A DNA stretch of 64,000 bases from Novosphingobium sp. (GTDB lineage Bacteria; Pseudomonadota; Alphaproteobacteria; Sphingomonadales; Sphingomonadaceae), in contig NZ_JAIEPN010000024.1 of assembly GCF_019748365.1 (NCBI RefSeq), positions 30,340-94,339 on the forward strand, written 5' to 3'. Shown here one piece after another: positions 52,223-60,429 of this stretch. The notes under the pieces were generated by a model. It ran no database searches and was not told where the DNA came from. It saw nothing but the letters and a program-made list of their open reading frames with translations. The position numbers and the translations under genes were made by a program. Positions within the stretch are counted from its first letter, which is position 1. Each line of letters begins with the position of its first letter.

Positions 52223-54631
52223 ATGAGCAACATCAGGCGCAGCATCCTGGCGGCATCGACCGCCATAGGTCTGGCAACTTTCGCCCACCCGGCATTCGCG
52301 GCCCCCGCAGCGGAAGGGGCCGCTGCCGAGGAAGCCCCCGTCGGCGAAATCATCGTCACTGCCAACAAGCGCAGTGAAAGCATCAGCAAGGTCGGCGCCA
52401 GCGTCGCCGCGTTCGACACGACGCTGCTCGACAAGCGCAACATCGTTCGGCTCGACGAACTGGCCAAGGCCGTGCCGAACCTCGCCCTCGCGCCCTCGAC
52501 CCACGGCACCCCGGTGTTCACCCTTCGCGGCATCGGCTTCAACTCGGACTCGCTCGGCGTCTACCCCGCCGTCAGCCTCTCGCTCGATCAGGCCCCGATG
52601 CCCTTCCCGGTGCTCGCCGGCCACTCGCTCTATGATCTGGAGCGCGTCGAAGTGCTCAAGGGTCCGCAGGGCACCCTGTTCGGCCAGAACTCGACCGGTG
52701 GCGCGATCAACTTCGTTGCAGCCAAGCCGACCAAGGAATTGCAGGCCGGCTTCAACCTCGACTATGGCCGCTTCAACGAAGTCCACGGCACGATGTATGT
52801 CAGCGGCCCGGTCAGCGAGACGGTGGGCATGCGCCTTGCCGTCGATGCGATGCATCGCGATGCCTGGCAGTACAACTTCACCCGCGATGACCGGAACGGC
52901 GAGCAGAACTATATCGCCGCGCGCCTGATCACCGATTGGCAGGCCTCCGACAAGCTCAAGTTCGAACTCAACATCAATGGTTCTGTCGACCGGTCGGAGC
53001 CGCAGGCGCTGCAGATCATCGCCTCGCTGCCCTCGAACCCCGCCGCCCCGACCCCGGAAGAACTCAACGCCCCGCTGGCGCCGCGCAATCTGCGCGCCGC
53101 CAACTGGTCCAATCGCGGCCGCCGCGGCGTCGGCACCCAGTCCGACACCGATTCGGCTGAGCCGCGCGGCAACCGCAAGATCGTTCAGGCCTTCCTGCGC
53201 GGCGATCTCAACGTCTCAGACACTGTGACGCTGACCTCGATCACCACTTACAACCACCTCTCGCAGAACATGGCGTTCGATCTCGATGGTTCGCAGTTCG
53301 AACTGGTCGACAACCCGCAAGGCGATGGCACGATCGACGACTTCAACCAGGAACTGCGCCTGTCCAACGCGTCGGCGCCAGGGCAGCGCTTCCGCTGGAC
53401 GCTGGGTGCCAACTACAACCACAGCAAGGTCTACGAGCTTCAGATCATCACCTACGGCGACAACTCGCTGAGCAACGCCGGCACCAACTTCATCCATGAA
53501 TCCGACGTGCGAAATCGCGGCCGGATGGACAACTACGCCGTGTTCGCCAACGGTGAATACGACCTCAGCGACCAGCTGACATTCAAGGCCGGCATCCGCT
53601 ACACCAACTCCAAGAACAGGAACCGCATGTGCGGTTCGGACACGACCGAAGACCAGCAGCTTTCGGCGCTGTTCCGCCTGCTCGGCAACCTGCTCGGCGG
53701 CAGGGACATCCCGATCGGTCCCGGCGACTGCATTTCGCTCAATGCGCAGAACCTGCCGGGCGATCCGATCAACATCACCCTCAAGGAAGACAACGTCTCG
53801 TGGCGGGCGGGGATCGATTTCAAGCCCAGCTCCACAACGCTGCTCTATGCGAACATCTCGCGCGGCTACAAGGCAGGTGCTTTCCCGGTGATCACCGGCG
53901 CCACGCAGGAAGTGTTCAAACCGGCCAAGCAGGAATCGGTCACGTCCTATGAAGCGGGCGTGAAGACCCGCCTGATGAACAACGCCATCTCGCTCAGCGG
54001 CGCGGTGTTCTATCAGGATTATCGCGACAAGCAGATCCAGGGCACGGTCAACACCGCGCTGTTCGGCCTGCTCCAGCGCCTCGACAACGTGCCCAAGTCG
54101 CACATCTTCGGCGTCGAGGCCGATATCGTGATCCGTCCGACCGCCGGCCTCACGCTGTCGGGCTCGATGTCCTACCTCAAGACCAAGGTCGACGAGTATT
54201 CGGGCATCACCGTGTTCGGTGATCAAAGGAACTTCGCCGGCAGCCGCCTGCCCTTCGCGCCGTCGTGGTCGCTGGTTGGCGATATCGACTACCGCGTGCC
54301 GACTTCCGCGGGCGGTGAGGTCTTCGTGGGTGCGGGCATCAACTACCGCACCTATCAGGATGCCTATATCGCCGGCAGCCAGCTGCAGATCCCCGACAAC
54401 GGGGTCAACCGCTGGATCGACCGCACCGCCTTCCGCATCGAAGGCTATGCGCTGGTCGATGCGCGGATGGGCTACACCTTCCCCGGTGAAAAGCTGACTG
54501 TTTCGGCCTGGGGCAAGAACGTGTTCAACACCTTCAACGTGCAGAACAAGATCTCCTACAACAACATCATCACCCAGGCGACCGGCATGCCGGCAACCTA
54601 TGGTGTCTCGCTCCGGGTGCGCTTCAAGTAA
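52223..54631 (+). CDS. TonB-dependent outer-membrane receptor
   Basis: The 802-residue receptor has a signal peptide (MSNIRRSILAASTAIGLATF, cleavage near FAAPAA). A TonB box-like EIIVTANKRSESISKV (about 40-55) is followed by a plug domain (LRGIGFN, VEVLKGPQGTLFGQNSTGGAIN at about 138-159) and a 22-strand barrel ending VSLRVRFK with terminal aromatic-type strand. It imports a bulky substrate, driven by TonB-ExbBD. Sphingomonads use such receptors for plant or xenobiotic carbon sources, not only iron. Placed 56 bp after the esterase on the same strand, it probably imports the compound the island degrades. The ribosome-binding site is AAGGAGAGGG. Confidence 0.93.
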   Translation: MSNIRRSILAASTAIGLATFAHPAFAAPAAEGAAAEEAPVGEIIVTANKRSESISKVGASVAAFDTTLLDKRNIVRLDELAKAVPNLALAPSTHGTPVFTLRGIGFNSDSLGVYPAVSLSLDQAPMPFPVLAGHSLYDLERVEVLKGPQGTLFGQNSTGGAINFVAAKPTKELQAGFNLDYGRFNEVHGTMYVSGPVSETVGMRLAVDAMHRDAWQYNFTRDDRNGEQNYIAARLITDWQASDKLKFELNINGSVDRSEPQALQIIASLPSNPAAPTPEELNAPLAPRNLRAANWSNRGRRGVGTQSDTDSAEPRGNRKIVQAFLRGDLNVSDTVTLTSITTYNHLSQNMAFDLDGSQFELVDNPQGDGTIDDFNQELRLSNASAPGQRFRWTLGANYNHSKVYELQIITYGDNSLSNAGTNFIHESDVRNRGRMDNYAVFANGEYDLSDQLTFKAGIRYTNSKNRNRMCGSDTTEDQQLSALFRLLGNLLGGRDIPIGPGDCISLNAQNLPGDPINITLKEDNVSWRAGIDFKPSSTTLLYANISRGYKAGAFPVITGATQEVFKPAKQESVTSYEAGVKTRLMNNAISLSGAVFYQDYRDKQIQGTVNTALFGLLQRLDNVPKSHIFGVEADIVIRPTAGLTLSGSMSYLKTKVDEYSGITVFGDQRNFAGSRLPFAPSWSLVGDIDYRVPTSAGGEVFVGAGINYRTYQDAYIAGSQLQIPDNGVNRWIDRTAFRIEGYALVDARMGYTFPGEKLTVSAWGKNVFNTFNVQNKISYNNIITQATGMPATYGVSLRVRFK

Positions 54632-54723
54632 GCACCACAAGCAAGGGGGGAGCAGTGCCGGTGGCGCTGCTCCCTTTTTGCTGTGTATCGTCCCCCCTCC
54701 ACCAGCCATTTCGAAGGGTTCCC

Positions 54724-56298
54724 ATGCCAGCGGAAACGCATCCTGATAGGGTTATCGCAGCCGCCATATCACGGGCGCGGGCGCAGTCGCTTTCGGCCAT
54801 GCTTGCTCGCTCGGCGGAGCGCCACGGCGCGAAAACCGCGATCATCTGCGGCGGGGTGACCTGGAGCTATGCCGAGTTTCACCGCGAAGTGGAGCGGCTG
54901 GCGTCTGGCCTCAAGCGGCTCTGCCTGCAGCCGGGCGACCGTATTTCGATCCTTGCGCGCAACAGCCACGCCTTCATCGCACTGCGCTTCGCCATCGCGC
55001 GCGCCGATGCGGTGCTGGTGCCAATCAACTTCATGCTGAATGCCGAGGATGTGCGCTATATCCTTGATCATTCAGGCGCGCGGGTGCTGTTCGTCGACGA
55101 GACAACGATCGAGACCGGCCTTGCTGCACGCAGTGACGCGCTTGAACACGTCTTCGGCATCCCCGGCGAATGGGCGCCCCCGCCTGCCGCTGTCCCCGCG
55201 TGGACCGACCTGCTGTGCGACGATCCGATTGACCCGCAGCAGCGCGGCGGCGAGGACCTGCTGCAGATCGTCTATACCAGCGGCACGGAATCGCGGCCCA
55301 AGGGCGCGATGCTTTCGCACAATGCTGTGTTGTGGGAATACCAGAGCTGCATCATCGATTGCGAATGGACCCGCGATACGGTTGCGCTGCATGCCATGCC
55401 GCTGTTCCACTGCGCGCAGCTCGATTGCATGATCGGGCCAGCGCTCCATGTTGGCACCACCAACGTCATCACAGGCTCGCCTGCTGCGGACAACGTGCTG
55501 CAGCTTCTGGTGCAGCATGAAGCCACTTCGTTCTTCGCACCGCCGACCGTGTGGATCTCGCTGCTGCGCTCGCCCTTGATGGAAACAGCCGACCTCTCGG
55601 CGCTGGAAAAAGGATACTATGGCGCCTCGATCATGCCGGTCGAAGTGCTGCGCGAGATGAATGCACGCATCCCGCAGCTGCGCCTGTGGAACCTTTACGG
55701 CCAGACCGAGATCGCCCCTGTCGCCACCATCCTGTTCCCCGAAGAACACGCCGAGCGCCTCGGTTCGGCGGGGCGGCCTACGCTCCATGTCGAAACCCGC
55801 ATCGTCGATGATGCCATGCAGCCGGTCGCGCCCGGCGAGATCGGCGAGATCGTCCACCGCTCGCCGCAGCTCCTTTCGGGCTACTGGAACGATCCCGAAC
55901 GCACTGCAGACGCCTTTGCCGGCGGCTGGTTCCACAGCGGCGACCTCGGCGTGGCGGACGAGGCCGGTTACATCACCGTGGTCGACCGCAAGAAGGACAT
56001 GATCAAGACCGGCGGCGAAAACGTCGCCTCGCGCGAGGTGGAGGAAGTGCTCTACCAGCACCCTGCAATCAGCGAAGTTGCGGTGATCGGCATGCCCGAT
56101 CCCAAGTGGATCGAGGCGGTCACCGCCGTTATCGTGCTACGCGAGGGACATGCGCTGGAAGCAGACGCGGTGCTGGCGCATTGCGGCGAGCAGCTCTCGG
56201 CGTTCAAGGTTCCGAAGAAGGTGGTCTTTGCAGAGAACCTTCCGCGCAACGCCAGCGGCAAGATCCTCAAGCGCGAGCTCAGGCTTTCGCTGCTCTAG
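54724..56298 (+). CDS. acyl-CoA synthetase (AMP-forming), fatty-acid or carboxylic-acid CoA ligase
   Basis: The 524-residue adenylating enzyme activates a carboxylic acid to its CoA thioester. The P-loop is YTSGTESRPKGAMLSHNAV (about 185-203). Further motifs are NLYGQTEIAP, WFHSGDLG, and DRKKDMIKTGGENVASREVEE; the last lysine is in SGKILKREL. The usual TG of TSGTTG is changed to TSGTES. ATG 54724 follows GAAGG. It sits 92 bp after the TonB receptor on the same strand. A role in activating acids from the esterase step is inferred. Confidence 0.93.
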   Translation: MPAETHPDRVIAAAISRARAQSLSAMLARSAERHGAKTAIICGGVTWSYAEFHREVERLASGLKRLCLQPGDRISILARNSHAFIALRFAIARADAVLVPINFMLNAEDVRYILDHSGARVLFVDETTIETGLAARSDALEHVFGIPGEWAPPPAAVPAWTDLLCDDPIDPQQRGGEDLLQIVYTSGTESRPKGAMLSHNAVLWEYQSCIIDCEWTRDTVALHAMPLFHCAQLDCMIGPALHVGTTNVITGSPAADNVLQLLVQHEATSFFAPPTVWISLLRSPLMETADLSALEKGYYGASIMPVEVLREMNARIPQLRLWNLYGQTEIAPVATILFPEEHAERLGSAGRPTLHVETRIVDDAMQPVAPGEIGEIVHRSPQLLSGYWNDPERTADAFAGGWFHSGDLGVADEAGYITVVDRKKDMIKTGGENVASREVEEVLYQHPAISEVAVIGMPDPKWIEAVTAVIVLREGHALEADAVLAHCGEQLSAFKVPKKVVFAENLPRNASGKILKRELRLSLL

Positions 56299-56395
56299 AA
56301 TCCAACCATCAGCCGCTGCGATGAAAGACCAATGATTCACTCTATTTGACAGCCAAAGCCGCGCATGGTTCCCCCTCTGCGCAAAGGGGAGAGAT

Positions 56396-57997
56396 ATGCG
56401 CACGATCCTGGCCTTTGCAGCACGCGCCAATCGAACATCGGTCTTGGGCATGGCCGCCGCGCTTGCTCTACTGCCGACGCCGGCCATGCCGCAGGGCCGA
56501 CCTGCATCCACCAACCGGATCGACGTCGCGTCGCTCCCGCTGGTCGGGACAGTGGACGCCCGCTTCCAATCCTACAATGTCGAGATGGCGGAAGTCACCG
56601 GCGGGCAATTCTGGAAGCCCTACCCGCCCGCTGCCGCCGGTGCCCTGCCGTCCACCGGGACCACGCCGTTCGAATACCGCGCCCCAATCGACCTCGCCAA
56701 TGCGCGCCTGCGCAAATTGGCGCGGGCTCTTGGTCCGGCGTACCTGCGGGTGAGCGGAACCTGGGCCAACACCATCTATTTCCCGGACGAGCAGGACGAT
56801 GCCGTCTCCTCACCCCCGCCGGGCTTCAAGAGCGTCCTCCACCGCGCGCAGTGGCAGGGGGTGATCGATTTCGCCCGCGCGACCGATGCGAAGATCGTCA
56901 CCTCGTTCGCGATCGGCGATGGCGCTCGGGACAAGGGCGGCGTGTGGACCACTGATCAGGCCGCGCGCTGGGTGCAATTCACCCGCTCCCTCGGCGGAGA
57001 GATCGCCGCTGCAGAATTCATGAACGAGCCGTCGCTGGCTGGGATCGGCGGGGCCCCCAAGGGCTATACGGCTGCAGACTATGGCCGCGATTTCCGAATA
57101 TTCGTGGCGTTTGTCCGGAGCACCTTGCCGCACATGGCGATCCTCGGGCCGGGCTCCGTGACAGAGGTGCCCGCGCCTTGGGGCATACCGCCCCTGCCGG
57201 GGTCGATTCCGAGCGCGGCGCTGCTCGCGGCAACAGGCCCCGGCATCGATGCGTTCTCCTACCACCACTACGGCGCCGCCTCGCTGCGCTGCGCCGCAAT
57301 GCACATGCCGCAGACCAGTGCCGCCGACGCGCTGTCAGAAGAGTGGCTCGCCCGTGCCAGCCTGACCCGCGCGTTCTATGCCGACCTGCGCGACCGCTAC
57401 ACGCCCGGCAAACCCCTGTGGATGACGGAGGGCGCCGATGCCGCCTGCGGCGGAAACCCCTGGAGTGGAACATTCCGCGACAGCTTCCGCTACCTCGATC
57501 AGTTGGGTCGCCTGGCGAGGGAAGGCGTGGAGGTCTCGATGCACAACACCCTGGCCGCCGGCAGCTACAGCCTGCTCGATCAGGAAACCCTGAGCCCCAA
57601 GGCCAATTACTGGTCCGCCCTGCTTTGGCACCGCCTGATGGGGTCCAACGTACTGGACGCAGGCCTTGCTCCGACTAACGGATTGCATCTCTACGCCCAC
57701 TGTCTGCCCGGCAAAGCTGGCGGGGTGACGCTGCTGGCGATCAACAATGGCAAGACGGCACGCCAAATCCGCATGCCCAGGCAAAGCCTGCGCTACACCC
57801 TCTCCTCACCCGGCCCCGCATCCGCCAGCGTGAAACTGAACGGACGGCTGCTGGAATTGGGCGCAAATGATACGCTGCCGGACCTTGCCGGCACCACCCA
57901 GCGCGCCGGAGCCGTCACGCTCGCGCCCGAGACGATCACTTTTCTGGCGGTGCCAAGCGGCGGCAACGCGGCTTGCAACGGAGTGCCTGCCTTCTAA
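56396..57997 (+). CDS. secreted GH79-like glycoside hydrolase (heparanase/beta-glucuronidase-like)
   Basis: The 533-residue protein has a signal segment (about 14-34, ending TPAMPQG). The TIM-barrel domain shows the acid/base E211 in AEFMNEPSLAG and a nucleophile E345 in PLWMTEGADAACGG, the spacing and motifs of GH79 enzymes. A final beta domain (about 430-533) ends VTLAPETITFLAVP. GH79 cleaves beta-glucuronides or related glycosides. Next to the TonB receptor it may free an aglycone from a glycosylated compound. ATG 56396 follows GGGGAGA. Its stop overlaps the convergent SDR stop (CTAA region). Confidence 0.75.
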   Translation: MRTILAFAARANRTSVLGMAAALALLPTPAMPQGRPASTNRIDVASLPLVGTVDARFQSYNVEMAEVTGGQFWKPYPPAAAGALPSTGTTPFEYRAPIDLANARLRKLARALGPAYLRVSGTWANTIYFPDEQDDAVSSPPPGFKSVLHRAQWQGVIDFARATDAKIVTSFAIGDGARDKGGVWTTDQAARWVQFTRSLGGEIAAAEFMNEPSLAGIGGAPKGYTAADYGRDFRIFVAFVRSTLPHMAILGPGSVTEVPAPWGIPPLPGSIPSAALLAATGPGIDAFSYHHYGAASLRCAAMHMPQTSAADALSEEWLARASLTRAFYADLRDRYTPGKPLWMTEGADAACGGNPWSGTFRDSFRYLDQLGRLAREGVEVSMHNTLAAGSYSLLDQETLSPKANYWSALLWHRLMGSNVLDAGLAPTNGLHLYAHCLPGKAGGVTLLAINNGKTARQIRMPRQSLRYTLSSPGPASASVKLNGRLLELGANDTLPDLAGTTQRAGAVTLAPETITFLAVPSGGNAACNGVPAF

Positions 57998-58734
57998 GCC
58001 GCGAGATACTCCCCGCCCGTGACAAACACCACCTGCCCCTGGATCATCTCCGCCGAAGGGCTGGCGAGGTATTCGATAAGGCTGCAGTAGTCGTCATGCG
58101 TCACGTTGCGCCCACTCGGGCTAGCAAGGGCAGCGGCGGCGAGGATTTCCTCGGTCTTCTCGCCATAGACCTGCCGCAGCGCTTCGGTGTCCACCGCGCT
58201 AGGTGCCACGCAATTGGCCCGCACGCCCAGCGGCGCCAGCTCGCGCGCCAGATAGCGGATCAGACTTTCCGCCAGCGACTTGCCCGCGCCCACCGCCGCA
58301 TAGTTCGGGATCACCGTCCGGCTGCCACGGCTCGAAAGGAAGAACACCGTGCTGCCCCGGCGGAACAGCGGCACGGCGGGCTGCACGAGATAGACCAGCG
58401 CGGTGCCGTTCAGATTGATCGCTTCGGTAAAGGTCGCCGGATCGACCGTGAGCAGCGGCTCTGGCAACACTTTCACCGCGCAGTGGACGAGCTGGTCCAA
58501 CCGGTCCGTCTTGGCCGCGACTTCGGCTACAACGGCCTGCGCGCCTTCCGGCGTGCTGACATCACCCTTGATCAGATGGCAGCGCGCGCCGAGCGCCTCG
58601 ATTTCCGCCTTGGCGCTGTCCGCCGAAGCCTGATCGGCGCGGAAATTGAGGAAGACATCCGTATCGGGCTTGGCGAAACGTTTGGCGATGGCAAGGCCGA
58701 TACCCTTGGTGCCGCCGGTGACGAGAATGGACAT
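57994..58734 (-). CDS. FabL-like short-chain dehydrogenase/reductase (Y-x6-K)
   Basis: The 246-residue SDR has the NAD(P)-binding TGGTKGIG (6-13). The active site is Y145-x6-K152 in PNYAAVGAGKSLAESL, not the classical YxxxK. The Y-x6-K spacing occurs in enoyl-ACP/CoA reductases such as FabI and FabL, and the end (MIQGQVVFVTGG) is also FabL-like. It could reduce an enoyl thioester. It lies 13 bp after the EthD gene on the same strand, in the divergent arm of the P450 cluster. Confidence 0.85.
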   Translation of the reverse strand: MSILVTGGTKGIGLAIAKRFAKPDTDVFLNFRADQASADSAKAEIEALGARCHLIKGDVSTPEGAQAVVAEVAAKTDRLDQLVHCAVKVLPEPLLTVDPATFTEAINLNGTALVYLVQPAVPLFRRGSTVFFLSSRGSRTVIPNYAAVGAGKSLAESLIRYLARELAPLGVRANCVAPSAVDTEALRQVYGEKTEEILAAAALASPSGRNVTHDDYCSLIEYLASPSAEMIQGQVVFVTGGEYLAA

Positions 58735-58747
58735 GATGCGCGCCCCC

Positions 58748-59065
58748 TCAGCCGTCGTGGCCGATGGAGGAGACCAGCGTCACCCCGAAGCGCTCGATCA
58801 TGCCGCCCGCATCGGCGCGCAGCGCAAGCCACTCCGGCGTCTGCTCATCGCGTTCGAGCGCGGCCTTGTCCGCCCAGGTCATGATCGCGAAGCGGTAGGC
58901 CCCGGCTTCGGCGCCTTCCAGCCCTTCGGCAACGAGGATCGTCTCGAGGCTGGTCAGGTTCGGCAGAGCCCGCGCGAGCGGCGCGTGGACATTGGCATAG
59001 GCGGTTTCGAAGGCGTCGCGGTCTTCCGGCTTGGGCGCCGACCACACGGCAACAAGCTTGAGCAT
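58748..59065 (-). CDS. small EthD-like dimeric alpha/beta-barrel protein
   Basis: The 105-residue protein matches the EthD/Dabb fold: LKLVAVWSAPKPEDRDAFET, then YANVHAPLARALPNL (with the conserved His) and a C-terminal GGMIERFGVTLV. EthD proteins go with P450 systems in ether degradation; here a P450 lies divergently 143 bp away. ATG 59063-59065 has GGGAGAG upstream. It leads the SDR gene. The gene at 45.8 kb is a distant relative. Confidence 0.78.
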   Translation of the reverse strand: MLKLVAVWSAPKPEDRDAFETAYANVHAPLARALPNLTSLETILVAEGLEGAEAGAYRFAIMTWADKAALERDEQTPEWLALRADAGGMIERFGVTLVSSIGHDG

Positions 59066-59138
59066 TGATTCTCTCCCTTGGCGCTTGCCCCCGAGAGGAC
59101 GGGTTTCCATGCCCGCTGCGCCTTCCCCGGGAGGCTAC

Positions 59139-59152
59139 CAAACAAGTGTTTG
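59139..59152. promoter_or_regulatory. putative TetR operator, CAAACA-AG-TGTTTG
   Basis: This perfect palindrome, CAAACAAGTGTTTG, lies between the divergent EthD/SDR operon (start 59065) and the P450 operon (start 59209). It is 57 bp before the P450 start and 74 bp from the EthD start, so one dimer could control both. The TetR gene that ends the P450 operon is the likely binder. Confidence 0.65.
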
Positions 59153-59208
59153 CTATGACAAGAGCGCGATGATAGCCAAAGCGCGAAATCCGGAGCTTTT
59201 CTCTCACC

Positions 59209-60429
59209 ATGCCTACTCCGCAACTGGTCTTCGATCCGCGCGATCCGGACGTGATCCAGCGCCCGCTGGAAACCCTGCTACGATTGCAGACGGAAGACCC
59301 GGTGCACTGGTCGCCCTTGCTCAAGGGCTGGGTGCTGACCCGGCACGACGACGTGAAGTCGGTGCAGATGAACAGCGGCATCACTTCGGACCGGCTCACC
59401 CCGTTTTTCGAAAGCCAGCAGGGCGAGGAACGCGCGAAGCTGGCGGATCTGATCCGCTATCTGAACACCTGGGTCGTCTTCAAGGACCCGCCCGATCACA
59501 CCCGCCTGCGCACCCTGCTCAACAAGGTGGTGACCCCGGCTGTCATGCGCGATCTCGAAGCCGGTATCGCAGAACTGGCGGACGGGCTCCTCGACAGGAT
59601 CGCAGCGCGCGGGGACGGCCGGTTCGAGTGCATCAGCGAATTTGCCAACCCCCTCCCCGCCAGCGTGATCATGGACCTGCTCGGCGTGCCCCGCGCGGAC
59701 ATGGAAAACTTGCGCGACTGGTCGATGCAGTTGCAGCCCTTCCTTGGCAATGCCACCAGCACCGACGACAAGTATGAAACCGGGCGTGCGGGCATCGTGG
59801 CCATGGCGGACTATTTCCGCGCCGCCGCACACGAGCGGAAGGCAAAACCGCGCGGCGATGTGATCTCGCACTTTGTGATGCTGCAGCAGACCGGCCAGAT
59901 CACCGAGGATGAAGTGCTCGGATCGTGCATCCTGTTCCTCTTCGCCGGGCACGAGACGACCACCAACCTCATCGGCAACGGCATCCGCGCGCTGCTGGAA
60001 AACCCGGACCAGAGGGCCAGGCTGCTCGCAGACCCTTCGCTCGCGGCGAGCGCGGTGGAGGAGATGCTGCGCTTCGAAGGGCCGACCGGTGCGGTGGTGC
60101 GCGTGGTGAAGGAGAGCTTCGAAATGCGCGGCAAGCTGCTGCGCAAGGGCGACCGTGTCTACGCCATGGTCAATGCCGCCAACCACGATCCGGAGGTGTT
60201 CGAGAACGCGGCGCAGTTCGACATCACCCGCTCGCCCAACCGCCACCTCACCTTCAACCACGGAATCCATTTCTGCCTCGGCGCACCGCTCGCCCGGGCT
60301 GAGGGCCGCATTGCGATCACCCGCCTCTTCGCGCGCTTTCCGAACGTCGCGCTGGCGAGCGAGACGGCGGAATACATGGACACGCTCACCATGCGCGGGG
60401 TGCGCGAAATGCCGATGGTGACCGGATGA
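59209..60429 (+). CDS. cytochrome P450
   Basis: The 406-residue soluble bacterial P450 has the I-helix AGHETT (246-251), the K-helix ExxR E285-R288 and the heme loop FNHGIHFCLG with Cys356. The loop replaces the usual FGxGxHxCxG glycine with Asn-His, while the Cys and the CLG follow-up are kept. It hydroxylates a bulky hydrophobic compound; redox partners are not adjacent. ATG 59209 is used. The stop overlaps the acyl-CoA ligase start (ATGA). Confidence 0.95.
   Translation: MPTPQLVFDPRDPDVIQRPLETLLRLQTEDPVHWSPLLKGWVLTRHDDVKSVQMNSGITSDRLTPFFESQQGEERAKLADLIRYLNTWVVFKDPPDHTRLRTLLNKVVTPAVMRDLEAGIAELADGLLDRIAARGDGRFECISEFANPLPASVIMDLLGVPRADMENLRDWSMQLQPFLGNATSTDDKYETGRAGIVAMADYFRAAAHERKAKPRGDVISHFVMLQQTGQITEDEVLGSCILFLFAGHETTTNLIGNGIRALLENPDQRARLLADPSLAASAVEEMLRFEGPTGAVVRVVKESFEMRGKLLRKGDRVYAMVNAANHDPEVFENAAQFDITRSPNRHLTFNHGIHFCLGAPLARAEGRIAITRLFARFPNVALASETAEYMDTLTMRGVREMPMVTG

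Noticed and set aside
53216..54709. Minus-strand frame of 497 codons opposite the TonB receptor
   Set aside because: The plus-strand receptor has signal, plug and barrel features. The antisense product is His/Arg/Asp-rich and domainless.
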